A stretch of 64,000 nucleotides of DNA from Clostridiales bacterium (GTDB lineage: Bacteria; Bacillota; Clostridia; Oscillospirales; CAG-382), in the NCBI GenBank assembly GCA_003343885.1, contig QAKH01000048.1, forward strand, positions 77,768 to 141,767, given 5' to 3'. A program made the translations under genes and the position numbers. Shown in pieces: positions 43,336 through 51,861 of this stretch. Numbering within the stretch: the first letter of the stretch is position 1; the number at the start of each line of letters is the position of its first letter. A model generated the notes under the pieces. That model did no database searches. It saw only the letters and a list, made by a program, of their open reading frames with translations, and was not told where the DNA came from.

Positions 43336-45258
43336 TCATATGAGAGTATCCAAAAGCTGATACATTTTTTCCAATTCTTCCTCTATCTCATGAGCACGTC
43401 CGAACAGTTCGTTCACCTTTACGTAGTCCGACGCACATTCTTCCTGCCGGCGCTGATTTTCTGACAGTTCATTTTCAAGCTCAGAAATTCTTTTTTCCGT
43501 ATCGGCTATCTGCTTTTCAAGCCGGCGGGCTTTGCTCTTCTGCTCTTTGGCTTTCAGATAATCTTCTTTTCCGGAAGAAGTGCTTCCGGCTCCGCCTTTA
43601 TCTTTTGAAACATCCGAAACATCTGCCTTTGCCGAAACCTTATTTTTGTACTCGACGAAAGATTCGTAGCTGCCCTCAAAGCACATACATCCGTCGCTTC
43701 TCATTTCAAGGATTCTGTTAGCTAATTTTTTTATGAAATACCTGTCGTGCGAAACGGCAAGTATTGTGCCGCCGTATTCGCCTAAAGCCTGTTCAAGTAC
43801 TTCGCGCGACGGAGAGTCGAGATGGTTGGTAGGTTCATCAAGTATGAGCATATCGCTCTTTTCGAGCATGAGTTTGGCAAATGTGAGCCTTGCTTTTTCT
43901 CCACCTGAAAGTACGCTTATTTGTTTAAAGACATCGTCCGCAGTAAACAAAAAACATGCGAGAGCCGAACGTATCTCTGTCTGCGTCTTATCCGGGAAGC
44001 AGTCCCAAAGTTCGTCAATAACGGTATTATCAGGATTAAGACCTTGCTGTTCCTGGTCATAGTAACCTATGCGAAGTCCGTCGGCGTATTCAAAGACTCC
44101 AAAGTCCTGCCGTATTCTTGCGCAGAGAATTTTTAACAGAGTCGATTTGCCAATCCCATTTTCGCCGACTACAAACATTCTGTCTTTCCCATGCACCATA
44201 AAAGAAAGATCCTCGAACAGCTTTTTGCCGGGATAAGATTTTGATAAGCCTTTGACTTCAAGCAGTTTATAAGGTGTTTTAACGTTTTCATCGGTTAAAA
44301 AGCTGAACTTAATACTTGACGGAAGATTTTTGGGTTTATCTATCTTTTCCATCCTGTCTATGGCTTTCAGTCTGCTTTCAGCCGCAATTATGTTACGTTC
44401 CCTTCCCCAGCGTCTCTGATTCTCGACAAAGGCTTCAAGTCTTGCAATTTCTTTTTGCTGAAGTTCATAATGCTTGAGATCATTCTTCCTGTCGGCTTCC
44501 TTTCTTTCAACATACTGCGTATAGGGGCATGTATAAAGTTTACCGCCGCCGTTTTCAATCTCAAAAGTTTTGTTTGTGACCTTATCCAGAAAATATCTGT
44601 CATGCGAAACAACTATTAACGTTTTTTTATACGAAGCAAGATAGTTTTCAAGCCATTCGATAGCTGATATATCAAGATGGTTGGTCGGCTCGTCAAGCAC
44701 AAGTATATCGGGTTCAGACAAAAGCAGTCGTGATATAGCAAGCCTTGTTTTCTGTCCGCCTGAAAACTCATTTATTTTCATGGAATGTTTATCTTTGCCA
44801 AAGCCCATTGCTTCAAGCATTGAGGAAATTCGACTTTTATACTCATATCCGCCGTCACGCTTGAACTTTTCCTCGCTTGCCGTATATCTTGACGCAAGCG
44901 ACATTCTCTCATTTTCGTCAAGCGAAGGATCATTCATTTTCTCAACAAGTTCCGAGAGATATTTTTCAAGTGAAACAAGTGCCGGAAACGAGAGCAGCAT
45001 CTCATCGTACACAGTATTTTCGGAAACAAGTCCCGTATCCTGTTCAAGAAACCCGAGAGTCTTTCCGGCAGCAATATACACTTCACCGGAGGAAGGCGTT
45101 ATACGTCCTGATATCATTTTTAAAAACATTGATTTTCCCGCTCCGTTGACTCCGACAACTCCTATCTTGTCGCCGTCGGCAACTCCGAGCGAAATTTTAT
45201 CCAATATGACGTCCGTCCCAAAGGACAATGTCAATTCAGAAGCACTAAGTATTATCAA
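43336..45258 (-). CDS. ABC-F family ATPase (ribosome-associated type)
   Basis: A 640-residue soluble protein with two ABC domains in tandem: Walker A GVNGAGKS and GENGIGKS, signatures FSGGQKTRL and LSGGEKARL, Walker B-Glu LVLDEPTNHLD and LILDEPTNHLD. The inter-domain linker is charged and helical, and about 90 C-terminal residues form a coiled coil. ABC-F proteins act on the ribosomal E site to regulate translation or relieve antibiotic inhibition; they are not transporters. Translation starts at TTG 45258, overlapping the AraC stop (TTGA) behind GGAAAGGA, so it is coupled to a regulator gene. Whether it is a resistance or housekeeping member cannot be told; the layout resembles YdiF/YfmM. 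Confidence 0.9.
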   Translation of the reverse strand: MIILSASELTLSFGTDVILDKISLGVADGDKIGVVGVNGAGKSMFLKMISGRITPSSGEVYIAAGKTLGFLEQDTGLVSENTVYDEMLLSFPALVSLEKYLSELVEKMNDPSLDENERMSLASRYTASEEKFKRDGGYEYKSRISSMLEAMGFGKDKHSMKINEFSGGQKTRLAISRLLLSEPDILVLDEPTNHLDISAIEWLENYLASYKKTLIVVSHDRYFLDKVTNKTFEIENGGGKLYTCPYTQYVERKEADRKNDLKHYELQQKEIARLEAFVENQRRWGRERNIIAAESRLKAIDRMEKIDKPKNLPSSIKFSFLTDENVKTPYKLLEVKGLSKSYPGKKLFEDLSFMVHGKDRMFVVGENGIGKSTLLKILCARIRQDFGVFEYADGLRIGYYDQEQQGLNPDNTVIDELWDCFPDKTQTEIRSALACFLFTADDVFKQISVLSGGEKARLTFAKLMLEKSDMLILDEPTNHLDSPSREVLEQALGEYGGTILAVSHDRYFIKKLANRILEMRSDGCMCFEGSYESFVEYKNKVSAKADVSDVSKDKGGAGSTSSGKEDYLKAKEQKSKARRLEKQIADTEKRISELENELSENQRRQEECASDYVKVNELFGRAHEIEEELEKMYQLLDTLI

Positions 45259-46118
45259 AGTTTATTTCCTTTCCTTACTTTCCTGTAAAACGCAGGCGAC
45301 AAATCATACTTTCGCTTGAACAGCCGATAAAAATAAGTTACATTATTAAATCCGCAGTCAAGCGCTATTTCTATTATCGGTCTGTCTGTACCGATAAGCA
45401 TTTCAGCCGCTTTTTCAAGCCGTTTTTTATTTATATATTCACTGAAACTTAGCCCTGTATTCTTCTTGAACAATCTTCCGAGATATTTCTCGTTGAGGTA
45501 AAAAACATTAGCCAAGTTCTTAAGTGATATTTCTCCTGAGTAATAGGCGTCGGCATAATCTATTACCGCAAATTCAGCCCTTGTATTTCTGCCTTCCCTG
45601 TCAAAAGTGCTGCACGGGTAAGCAAGGCTATAAGTTTTCACTGCGTCCGAAACGGTTTCAGCTAAATTTTTATAATATTCCGTATCTTCCGTTTGTTCAA
45701 GAAGATGCCGGTAAAGCACAGCTTTTTTGCTTCTTTTTTCATTTTTATTATATATTCCGCCGACAAAAACAACATATTCGGTCTTATCTCCGTTTTTTAC
45801 CGGAGATACCGCCTCATAGCATCCGTGAACACAAGTACCGCCGTATGTCTTGCCGGTAACTACTGCTTTATTTATTGCCAGTTCCTTACACGCAAGACAT
45901 TTTTCAAGAGCAGTTCTCGTATTCTTCATGGTTTGACAAAAAGGATGAGAGTGTATTATTCTGTCAGCGCTGAGGAACATTTCCCCACTTACGGGATTTC
46001 TCGTTAGCGGAAGCACTGTAATACGGATATTCTTGCCGTACTCTAATGCTGCCAACAGTTTTTCAAGCCGCGACCCGTCCAAAACACTCACCACCATTAA
46101 AATACACTTGAAGTCCAT
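45255..46118 (-). CDS. AraC-family regulator with PocR-type sensor domain
   Basis: A 287-residue regulator. The N-terminal part (about 40-150) has the PocR-like fold with its cysteine cluster: Cys61, Cys74-x2-Cys77 and Cys96-x3-Cys100, with the phrase GGTCVHGCYEAV. PocR domains bind small hydrocarbon-type ligands or, through the cysteines, possibly metal or redox cofactors. The C-terminal 100 residues form the AraC double helix-turn-helix (LKNLANVFYLNEKYLGRLFK and IIEIALDCGFNNVTYFYRLFKRK). It has its own promoter, is divergent from the FAD oxidoreductase gene that it may control, and overlaps the ABC-F gene by four bases. Confidence 0.88.
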   Translation of the reverse strand: MDFKCILMVVSVLDGSRLEKLLAALEYGKNIRITVLPLTRNPVSGEMFLSADRIIHSHPFCQTMKNTRTALEKCLACKELAINKAVVTGKTYGGTCVHGCYEAVSPVKNGDKTEYVVFVGGIYNKNEKRSKKAVLYRHLLEQTEDTEYYKNLAETVSDAVKTYSLAYPCSTFDREGRNTRAEFAVIDYADAYYSGEISLKNLANVFYLNEKYLGRLFKKNTGLSFSEYINKKRLEKAAEMLIGTDRPIIEIALDCGFNNVTYFYRLFKRKYDLSPAFYRKVRKGNKL

Positions 46119-46158
46119 TTATCGGCTTTATTTGCAAAAAATGTATCTTTTGTTCAAT

Positions 46159-46187
46159 ATTATATTTCAAAAATAGAAGAAAATCAA
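46159..46187 (-). promoter_or_regulatory. Promoter of the AraC/ABC-F operon
   Basis: On the minus strand TTGATT (46187-46182), 17 bases and TATAAT (46164-46159). No equally good promoter is visible for the divergent gene, which would fit dependence on an activator. Confidence 0.7.
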
Positions 46188-46282
46188 GTATCAATGTGAT
46201 AAAATTCCGTTAGATATACCAAGTAGGAACGCAAAATATATTTTAACTGTTACACATTGTAATTGAAAGGAACGGTATCAAA

Positions 46283-47548
46283 ATGAACACAAATTATGAC
46301 CTTATAGTAGCCGGCGGCGGACTTACCGGCGTCGCAGCCTCTGTTTGCGCCGCAAGACGCGGATTAAAGGTTTTGCTTGCCGAAGCTTCCGGATGTCTTG
46401 GCGGCGCCATATCGCAAAACCTTGTTTTCCCGTTTATGCCCTACATAACTACTGCCGACGTCGGCGGAAAAAAGGAAAAAGTAGTTTTGTCACGCGGCTT
46501 TTTCGAAGAATTATGCAAAATGCTTGAAGAAAAGGGTCAACTCTTGCATACCAGCCACTTCAACTCGGAGTATGTCAAGGTATGCCTCGATTCACTTGTT
46601 GAAGAAAGCGGCGTAGACGTGTTGTTCCACGCAAATGTCTGCAAGGCAAACACAAAAGACGGAAAAATTGAATCGGTAGATATAGCTACCAAGTCCGGAC
46701 TTGTAACTTTCTACTCAAAATATTTTATCGACGCCACCGGCGACGGAGATCTTATGGCATTTGCCGGATGTGAGTACACAATAGGAAGAGCCAAAGACAA
46801 TCTCTGTCAGCCTATGACTCTTTGCTTTCGTGTTACCGGAGTAGACGATGCGGCATTTGACAAGGATTTCCCCAACATTACACCTTTATACAGAAAATAC
46901 AAAGAAGAAGGCAAAATAAAGAATATAAGGGAAGATGTTCTTCTTTTCAGAGATATGGGAAAAGGCGTCGTACACTTCAACTCAACAAGAATAGTAAAGC
47001 ACAATCCTGTTGATCCTGTTGAACTCAGCAAAGCAGAAATATTGGCAAGAAAGCAAATGGTAGAGCTTTTTGAATTTTTGAAAGAGAACTTTGAAAGCTT
47101 TAAAGACAGCACACTTTCTTTCTCAGCAATTTCCATAGGTGTCAGGGAAAGCAGAAAACTCATCGGAACTTATGTTCTTACCGAAAACGACCTTCTTGAA
47201 TGCCGCCGTTTTGATGACTCGATTGCCGTAGGAAACTATGATATTGACATTCACAATCCTGAGGGTGAAGGCACTTCCCACCACTACTTTGAACCGGGAC
47301 AGTATTATACAATTCCCTACCGCAGTATGGTTCCCAAAGAATTAGACAATCTCCTTGTTTCGGGAAGATGTCTTTCGGCTACCCACGAAGCTCAGGCATC
47401 TGTACGCATTATGCCGATATGCTGCTGCCTTGGAGAAGCGGCTGGGCTTGCATGTGCGCTTGCCGCAAAAGACGGACGCTCAGTACAGTCGGTGGATATT
47501 GATGCTCTTCACAAAATGCTTGATGAGAATGGCGCTAAGTACTTTTAA
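46283..47548 (+). CDS. FAD-dependent oxidoreductase (FAD_oxidored family)
   Basis: A 421-residue flavoprotein. DLIVAGGGLTGVAASVCAARRG (near residue 7) is the Rossmann GxGxxG nucleotide-binding motif, followed by the ribose-binding acid in LLAEASGCLGG. IDATGDGDLMAFAGC and SGRCLSATHEAQASVR near the C-terminus are typical of this family, often seen beside sugar-catabolic genes and presumed to oxidise a sugar or related alcohol. It lies divergent from the PocR-AraC gene, with AAAGGAAC before the ATG. A terminator-like hairpin follows, so the ThuA-like gene next to it probably has its own start. Confidence 0.87.
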   Translation: MNTNYDLIVAGGGLTGVAASVCAARRGLKVLLAEASGCLGGAISQNLVFPFMPYITTADVGGKKEKVVLSRGFFEELCKMLEEKGQLLHTSHFNSEYVKVCLDSLVEESGVDVLFHANVCKANTKDGKIESVDIATKSGLVTFYSKYFIDATGDGDLMAFAGCEYTIGRAKDNLCQPMTLCFRVTGVDDAAFDKDFPNITPLYRKYKEEGKIKNIREDVLLFRDMGKGVVHFNSTRIVKHNPVDPVELSKAEILARKQMVELFEFLKENFESFKDSTLSFSAISIGVRESRKLIGTYVLTENDLLECRRFDDSIAVGNYDIDIHNPEGEGTSHHYFEPGQYYTIPYRSMVPKELDNLLVSGRCLSATHEAQASVRIMPICCCLGEAAGLACALAAKDGRSVQSVDIDALHKMLDENGAKYF

Positions 47549-47612
47549 TTTAGCCAAGCACCTCTAATTTATAAGTATATTTCAAATAAAAAGCATTACC
47601 ATACAGAAACGC

Positions 47613-47640
47613 GGGACCTCTTAAAAGGTGGTCCCTGTTT
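47613..47640 (+). terminator. Terminator-like hairpin after the oxidoreductase gene
   Basis: GGGACC (47613-47618) pairs with GGTCCC (47630-47635), with imperfect pairing inside and TGTTTCTTG after. Confidence 0.6.
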
Positions 47641-47666
47641 CTTGATTTTGCCTTTCATTGGAAAAG

Positions 47667-47719
47667 TAACATTATCTTAACATTTTTTTTGACTGATATA
47701 TTATAATGTTAAGTAACAT
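47667..47719 (+). promoter_or_regulatory. Promoter region of the ThuA-like gene with TAACAT repeats
   Basis: TAACAT at 47667-47672 and 47678-47683, then the inverted pair ATGTTA-AG-TAACAT (47706-47719) that abuts a consensus -10 box TATAAT (47702-47707). No good -35 lies at 17 bases, as expected for an activated promoter. The binding protein is not identified. Confidence 0.4.
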
Positions 47720-47754
47720 CAAAGATTTGTTATTAAAAATAAAGGAGTAATAGT

Positions 47755-48483
47755 ATGATAAAGGTTACTGTGTACAATGAATTTGTACATGAAAAAGAAC
47801 AGGAAAATGTAAAAAAGGTATATCCGAACGGTATGCATGCCGCAATCAAAGAGTTTTTGGAAGCTGACGGTCGTTTTACAGTTAAAACAGCAACTCTTGA
47901 TATGCCGGAACACGGACTTACCAAGGAAGTACTGGACGACACGGATGTACTTATATGGTGGGGACACTGTGCTCATCATCTCGTTTCAGACGAAGTCGTT
48001 GAAAGAGTATACAACAAGGTTCTGTCAGGCATGGGAATGGTTGTTCTTCATTCGGGACATTTCTCAAAGATTTTCAAAAAACTCAACGGTACGGGCTGCA
48101 ATCTTAAATGGCGTGAAAGCGGAGACAAGGAGAGAATCTGGATAACTGCTCCTTCTCACCCAATTGCAGCTGGTTTGCCGGAACATTTCGAACTTGAGCA
48201 CGAGGAAACATACGGAGAGCATTTTGATATAGCAAAGCCGGACGAAGTTGTATTCACAAGCTGGTTTTCCGGAGGAGAAGTATTCAGAAGCGGCTGCACG
48301 TTTACCCGCGGAAACGGCCGTATATTCTATTTCCGTCCCGGTCACGAGTCATTCCCTACTTTCTATGATGAAAATGTTCAGAAAGTAATCAAGAATGCGA
48401 CAGCATGGGCAGCTCAGCCGAAAGGTATTTTCCAAACATACGGACATTACCCTTCTCTTGAAGCTGACGGAGGCAATGAGTGA
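47755..48483 (+). CDS. ThuA-family (trehalose utilisation-type) protein
   Basis: A 242-residue protein with the class I glutamine amidotransferase-like fold of ThuA: KVTVYNEFVHE at the start, DVLIWWGHCAHH with the tryptophan pair, MGMVVLHSGHFSK and FRPGHESFPTF. ThuA proteins take part in sugar oxidation pathways (3-keto sugar metabolism) in several bacteria. The flavoprotein two hundred bases upstream belongs to a class often found with ThuA, which supports a shared oxidised-sugar pathway. AAAGGAG precedes the ATG. Its stop overlaps the next gene by four bases (GTGA). Confidence 0.88.
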   Translation: MIKVTVYNEFVHEKEQENVKKVYPNGMHAAIKEFLEADGRFTVKTATLDMPEHGLTKEVLDDTDVLIWWGHCAHHLVSDEVVERVYNKVLSGMGMVVLHSGHFSKIFKKLNGTGCNLKWRESGDKERIWITAPSHPIAAGLPEHFELEHEETYGEHFDIAKPDEVVFTSWFSGGEVFRSGCTFTRGNGRIFYFRPGHESFPTFYDENVQKVIKNATAWAAQPKGIFQTYGHYPSLEADGGNE

Positions 48484-48911
48484 TAGGCGCCATGGTTTAC
48501 GCTATTATTGACGCACTCAGCGATATTGAAGAACTCATAACTGTTGCCTACGCCGAAAAGCCCTGCGACCTTGCTGTTTGGTTTTTGGAAGAGGTAAACG
48601 ACACCGCTGACATGTACTTAAGTGATGACAAGGGTTTTGAAAAGCTTGATAAAATCACTAACTCCATGGACATACTTACGCATGAGGATGCCTGTGAGCT
48701 TTCCGACATAAACGGGCTTACAGTAGACATTGCAGACATATCCATTAGTGTAATCGGAGCTTTTTACAACTACGAGGAAATGAAAAAGGCGCTTGAAGAA
48801 TTTGTTTCGGACAAGCCGAAGTTCAAGAAAATACAGGTCCCGGACAATCCATACGAGTCAAATTCCGTTATCGACTCGCTCAACCGTGCACTTGTGAAGG
48901 CAGCAATTTAA
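48480..48911 (+). CDS. Small unknown protein coupled to the ThuA-like gene
   Basis: A 143-residue protein, predicted mostly helical and acidic, with no signal peptide and no motif I recognise. GTG 48480 is preferred because GGAGG lies six bases upstream and the start overlaps the ThuA stop; ATG 48492 is an alternative. The tight coupling suggests a shared task. After its stop, 48912-48996 holds no gene. Confidence 0.6.
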   Translation: MIGAMVYAIIDALSDIEELITVAYAEKPCDLAVWFLEEVNDTADMYLSDDKGFEKLDKITNSMDILTHEDACELSDINGLTVDIADISISVIGAFYNYEEMKKALEEFVSDKPKFKKIQVPDNPYESNSVIDSLNRALVKAAI

Positions 48912-48996
48912 AAAAGGCTGACGGGATAGGTTCCGGCATAAGCAAAAAACGACGGAAGGTAAAATCGGAATTCCGAGAAATCAATATGCTTGAAAA

Positions 48997-49635
48997 ATGA
49001 GCGAATTTTTCGAAAAAAGGTTAGACGGCTACGATGAGCATATGATGACGGACATCGGTCGGCAGACGAATTTTATCCATTTACGGCACAGCGGCTGCCG
49101 ACTGCGCAGGGCTGCCGTATTCTCGACCTCGGCTGTGGTACGGAATTGGAATTGGAAGAATTTTTTCTGCGCAATCTGTCCGCAAAGGTTACGGGAATCG
49201 ATTTGTCGCAGGGAATGCTGTCCGCTCTCCGAAAGAAATTCGCGGATAAAGAAATTTCCTTGATTAAAGGCTCCTATTTTGATGTGCCTTCCGGTACCCG
49301 GGTGTTTGACGATGCGGTATCGGTTGAAAGCCTTCGTCATTTTACCATGGAAGAAAAGATATCTCTGTACGCGAAACTGCACGCTTCGCTCAAAAACGAC
49401 GGATATTTCATTCTGACCGACTATTTTTCGCTGTCAGACGAGGAGGAACAAAACTGCCAACGAAATTTACTTGCACTGAAAGCGGAACAAGGCATTTCCG
49501 ATAACGAGTTTTATCATTACGATATTCCTCTTACCGTAGAACACGAAACGGAAGCGCTTTTTTAAGGCGGGATTTACAAAAGTCGAAGTTATGCGCCATT
49601 GGGGCGCGACATATACCTTGAAGGCGGAGCGATAA
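48997..49635 (+). pseudogene. Broken class I SAM-dependent methyltransferase
   Basis: The pieces of one methyltransferase are spread over three frames. The start MSEFFEKRLDGYDEHMM is in frame from 48997. From about 49062 the sequence continues one frame over as GADEFYPFTAQRLPTAQG then RILDLGCGTE, the SAM-binding loop, and NLSAKVTGIDLSQGML. A second shift at a six-T run near 49557-49562 puts the last part (AGFTKVEVMRHWGATYTLKAER, ending at 49635) in a third frame. Joined, they make a normal methyltransferase of about 210 residues. Two independent shifts point to decay; the homopolymer one could be a sequencing error, the first less so. Confidence 0.8.
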
Positions 49636-49706
49636 ATATTAGTTTGTAAAAATTGGAAAATATTTTATCCGTATGACAAATTGGAATTTCAAAGGAGGTT
49701 TCTTTG

Positions 49707-49880
49707 ATGAAAAATAAAATCAAACGAGCGGTTATTTCGGTAGTTATATTTGCAGTGATTTACATATTGTCTGGCTATATCATTGATTGGCGTTGGGCTT
49801 CCTATGATGCCATGGCAATTGTATTTTTAGCTGCTGTTATAGGTGCAGGGTGCTATTGGATTGGCAGTAACGAACGATAA
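49707..49880 (+). CDS. Small two-helix membrane protein, 57 residues
   Basis: ATG 49707 lies behind AAAGGAGG, an almost ideal ribosome binding site. The product has a basic start (MKNKIKR), two hydrophobic helices (about 8-26 and 36-52) and ends CYWIGSNER. No family recognised. Its stop is followed directly by a 41-base segment that recurs, diverged, after the lipoprotein gene downstream. Confidence 0.7.
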   Translation: MKNKIKRAVISVVIFAVIYILSGYIIDWRWASYDAMAIVFLAAVIGAGCYWIGSNER

Positions 49881-49921
49881 AATTCCCGTTTGCTGAACCG
49901 TAAAGCACATATTCACAAGTT
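49881..49921 (+). repeat. Diverged 41-bp direct repeat, copy 1
   Basis: The segment from AATTCCCGTTTGCTGAA to TCACAAGTT matches 50377-50417 at 32 of 41 positions without gaps. It lies immediately after the stop of the small membrane protein. Confidence 0.65.
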
Positions 49922-49936
49922 AATGAGGTGACAGTT

Positions 49937-50368
49937 ATGAAAAAAACTGTAGGGGTTGTTTGCCTTTTTTTAATGATTGGTACACTTATTTCTTGTTCTT
50001 CTGGATTGACTGAAAAAGAAGATATAATAAAATTATTTGATAAGAACGAAACATTATTTATAGAAGCTGTTCAAACCAAAAATTTTGAACGAGTTGAGAA
50101 CATCAGAGGTATTCAAAGTGTAACAGTTTCTGAATACCCTGATTATATTGATTTCTCTTGTGGTGGTTATGGAATGGGAAGTCAAACCGGCTACTATGGT
50201 TTTTTCTATTCTCCGGACGACAACGTTACTGCTGTGGATGTGGCAGGTCCAAGAGATGAATTAGTTGAAGATGGGAATGGTTACAGATGGGAAGAAAAAA
50301 ACGGTGATAATATTTATTATGTAGAACAGATTGGCGACCACTTTTTCTATTATGAAGCACATTTTTAA
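49937..50368 (+). CDS. Lipoprotein of unknown function
   Basis: ATG 49937 behind TGAGGTGA is preferred over GTG 49928, which lies in that site. The 143-residue protein has a lipoprotein signal peptide with lipobox LISC (cysteine near residue 20, mature protein starting CSSG) and would be anchored to the outer face of the membrane. The mature part has alternating acidic strands and a GGYGMGSQTGYYGFFYSPDD segment; no known domain. The sequence after its stop repeats that before its start, so the gene sits between two copies of a 41-bp repeat. Confidence 0.8.
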   Translation: MKKTVGVVCLFLMIGTLISCSSGLTEKEDIIKLFDKNETLFIEAVQTKNFERVENIRGIQSVTVSEYPDYIDFSCGGYGMGSQTGYYGFFYSPDDNVTAVDVAGPRDELVEDGNGYRWEEKNGDNIYYVEQIGDHFFYYEAHF

Positions 50369-50376
50369 ATCACACA

Positions 50377-50417
50377 AATTCCGGTTTATTGAATCGAAAA
50401 GTATATACTCACAAATT
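50377..50417 (+). repeat. Diverged 41-bp direct repeat, copy 2
   Basis: The segment AATTCCGGTTTATTGAA to TCACAAATT follows the lipoprotein stop and pairs with the copy at 49881-49921. Confidence 0.65.
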
Positions 50418-50427
50418 TAAAATACAC

Positions 50428-50459
50428 TAAAAAATGAACCTGCCGCAACGGACAGGTTC
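50428..50459 (-). terminator. azlD terminator
   Basis: On the minus strand GAACCTGTCCG pairs with CGGCAGGTTC (one bulge), followed by a TTTTTT tract. Confidence 0.75.
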
Positions 50460-50491
50460 GCTTGTTTGTTTTGGAAAATAACAGCCGTTTT

Positions 50492-50812
50492 TTACATAAG
50501 TCTTTGGATAAGCTCCGCGACAAAAACAGCGCTGCACGCCGAAAGAGCGACGGACAGAAGCCCTTTTTCAAAAAACGCCATTATCAGCGCGACGGCGGTT
50601 CCGGCAAGTGCCGAGTACACGTTCGCGGTGGAATAAAACACCGCAGGTATTGTCATCGCGGCAAGCACCGCGTAAGGAATATAATACAGAAACGATCTTA
50701 CAAAACGGTTTTGGATTTTTTTGCGGAAAACTATAAACGGAACTGCTCTGATAAGGTATGTAACCCCTGCCATAACGGCTACGCTTTCCAAAAAGTAAAG
50801 ACCATCTATCAT
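50492..50812 (-). CDS. azlD: Branched-chain amino acid exporter small subunit, AzlD family
   Basis: A 106-residue membrane protein with three to four helices and the AzlD features TYLIRAVPFIVFRKK near residue 20 and YIPYAVLAAMTIPAVFY. It pairs with AzlC to export branched-chain amino acids or analogues. It lies 35 bases after azlC in the same direction; a terminator follows. Confidence 0.92.
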   Translation of the reverse strand: MIDGLYFLESVAVMAGVTYLIRAVPFIVFRKKIQNRFVRSFLYYIPYAVLAAMTIPAVFYSTANVYSALAGTAVALIMAFFEKGLLSVALSACSAVFVAELIQRLM

Positions 50813-50847
50813 GAAACTACGTCTTCCTTTCGAATAGTTTTATATAC

Positions 50848-51570
50848 TCAATTGCGGTCGTCTACCGGTTTTATTACCGCTCCGAGAACCGCCGCGAGCA
50901 CCGAACAGATTATGATGACAAATCCGGAGGACACGTCTGAAAGCACCGGAACAAACTTGAACAGGCAAGATAAAACCGCCGCTGCCGCCACGACTATGCT
51001 TATGGCACAGGATTTTTTCATAGGCGGTATAAACACGGCTAAAAACATACCGTATATAGCAATTCCGAGGGCACTGCGAACTGCGTCCGGGAGCAATGCT
51101 CCGGCTGCCGCTCCGATAAGAGTTCCGGATGACCAGCCTAAAAACGGCGCAAGGATAAGTCCAAGCATATATTTTTTTCCGAGCTCGGCCGGTTTTGCGC
51201 TTGCTACGGCAAATATCTCGTCCGTATTTCCGAAGGCAATAAGAAATCTATCTCTAAACCGTACGCTTTTGTGCATTTTTTGTGAAAGGGATATTGACAT
51301 AAGCGCATACCGCATGTTGATAACAAGCTGAGTCAACGCCATTTCCAAAAGCGTGCCTCCTGCAAGCATTACGTCAAGTCCAGCTATTTGTCCTGCCGAA
51401 GTAAGATTGGTCATTGATATGAGAAGCGCTTCTGCCGCAGACAATCCGCCTTCTGTTGCCATCATTCCAAAGGTGAAAGCAACCGACAGGTATCCGAGCG
51501 CAATTGGAATACCGTCCGATATTCCTTTTCTGAAACTGTTAATAAAACTTATGCGGTTTTCTTGCTGCAT
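50848..51570 (-). CDS. azlC: Branched-chain amino acid exporter large subunit, AzlC family
   Basis: Start set at ATG 51570, with GGAAGGG nine bases upstream; a TTG at 51591 lies before that site. The 240-residue protein has about seven helices and the AzlC segments RKGISDGIPIALGYLSVAFTFG and NLTSAGQIAGLD. With AzlD it should form the exporter. No Lrp-type regulator gene is adjacent, though Lrp control is usual in Bacillus. Confidence 0.93.
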   Translation of the reverse strand: MQQENRISFINSFRKGISDGIPIALGYLSVAFTFGMMATEGGLSAAEALLISMTNLTSAGQIAGLDVMLAGGTLLEMALTQLVINMRYALMSISLSQKMHKSVRFRDRFLIAFGNTDEIFAVASAKPAELGKKYMLGLILAPFLGWSSGTLIGAAAGALLPDAVRSALGIAIYGMFLAVFIPPMKKSCAISIVVAAAAVLSCLFKFVPVLSDVSSGFVIIICSVLAAVLGAVIKPVDDRN

Positions 51571-51736
51571 CTCGACTGTCCCTTCCGACAAAAGAAACCG
51601 GCGGTACTGCCGTCGGCTGTTATTACCAACTCTCTGCCGTTCACTGAGTTTTATTTATTACTGATGATTATTTCTTGTTATATCGGTTGTTTAACATAAC
51701 ATATCGTTTCGTTAAATCGTTCCTGACAAACAAGAA

Positions 51737-51765
51737 AGTCCCGCACACAAAAACGTGTCGAGACT
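51737..51765 (-). terminator. tRNA-Thr terminator
   Basis: On the minus strand AGTCTCGACAC pairs with GTGTGCGGGACT (one bulge, one G-U), loop GTTTTT, followed by TTCTTGTTTG. Confidence 0.75.
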
Positions 51766-51771
51766 CTCTGC

Positions 51772-51847
51772 TGGAGCTGGTAGCCGGACTTGAACCGGCG
51801 ACCTGTTGATTACGAATCAACTGCTCTACCAACTGAGCCATACCAGC
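51772..51847 (-). tRNA. tRNA-Thr, anticodon CGU, with encoded CCA
   Basis: The minus strand folds into a full cloverleaf. Acceptor GCTGGTA (51847-51841) pairs with TACCAGC (51782-51776), followed by TCCA at 51775-51772. The anticodon stem GTTGA/TCAAC holds the loop TTCGTAA, giving CGU, which reads ACG threonine codons. The T-arm CGCCGGTTCAAGTCCGGC is canonical. Confidence 0.95.
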
Positions 51848-51861
51848 AACTTTACCGTGTT

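Noticed and set aside
47689..47707. TTGACT next to TATAAT as the promoter of the ThuA-like gene.
   Set aside because: The spacing is only about seven bases, far too short for sigma-A; the -10 box alone is kept as a candidate.
50462..51331. A 289-codon open frame on the plus strand across azlD and azlC.
   Set aside because: It is antisense to two clear membrane transporter genes, has no recognisable domain, and its composition (R, K, H-rich) is that of a shadow frame.
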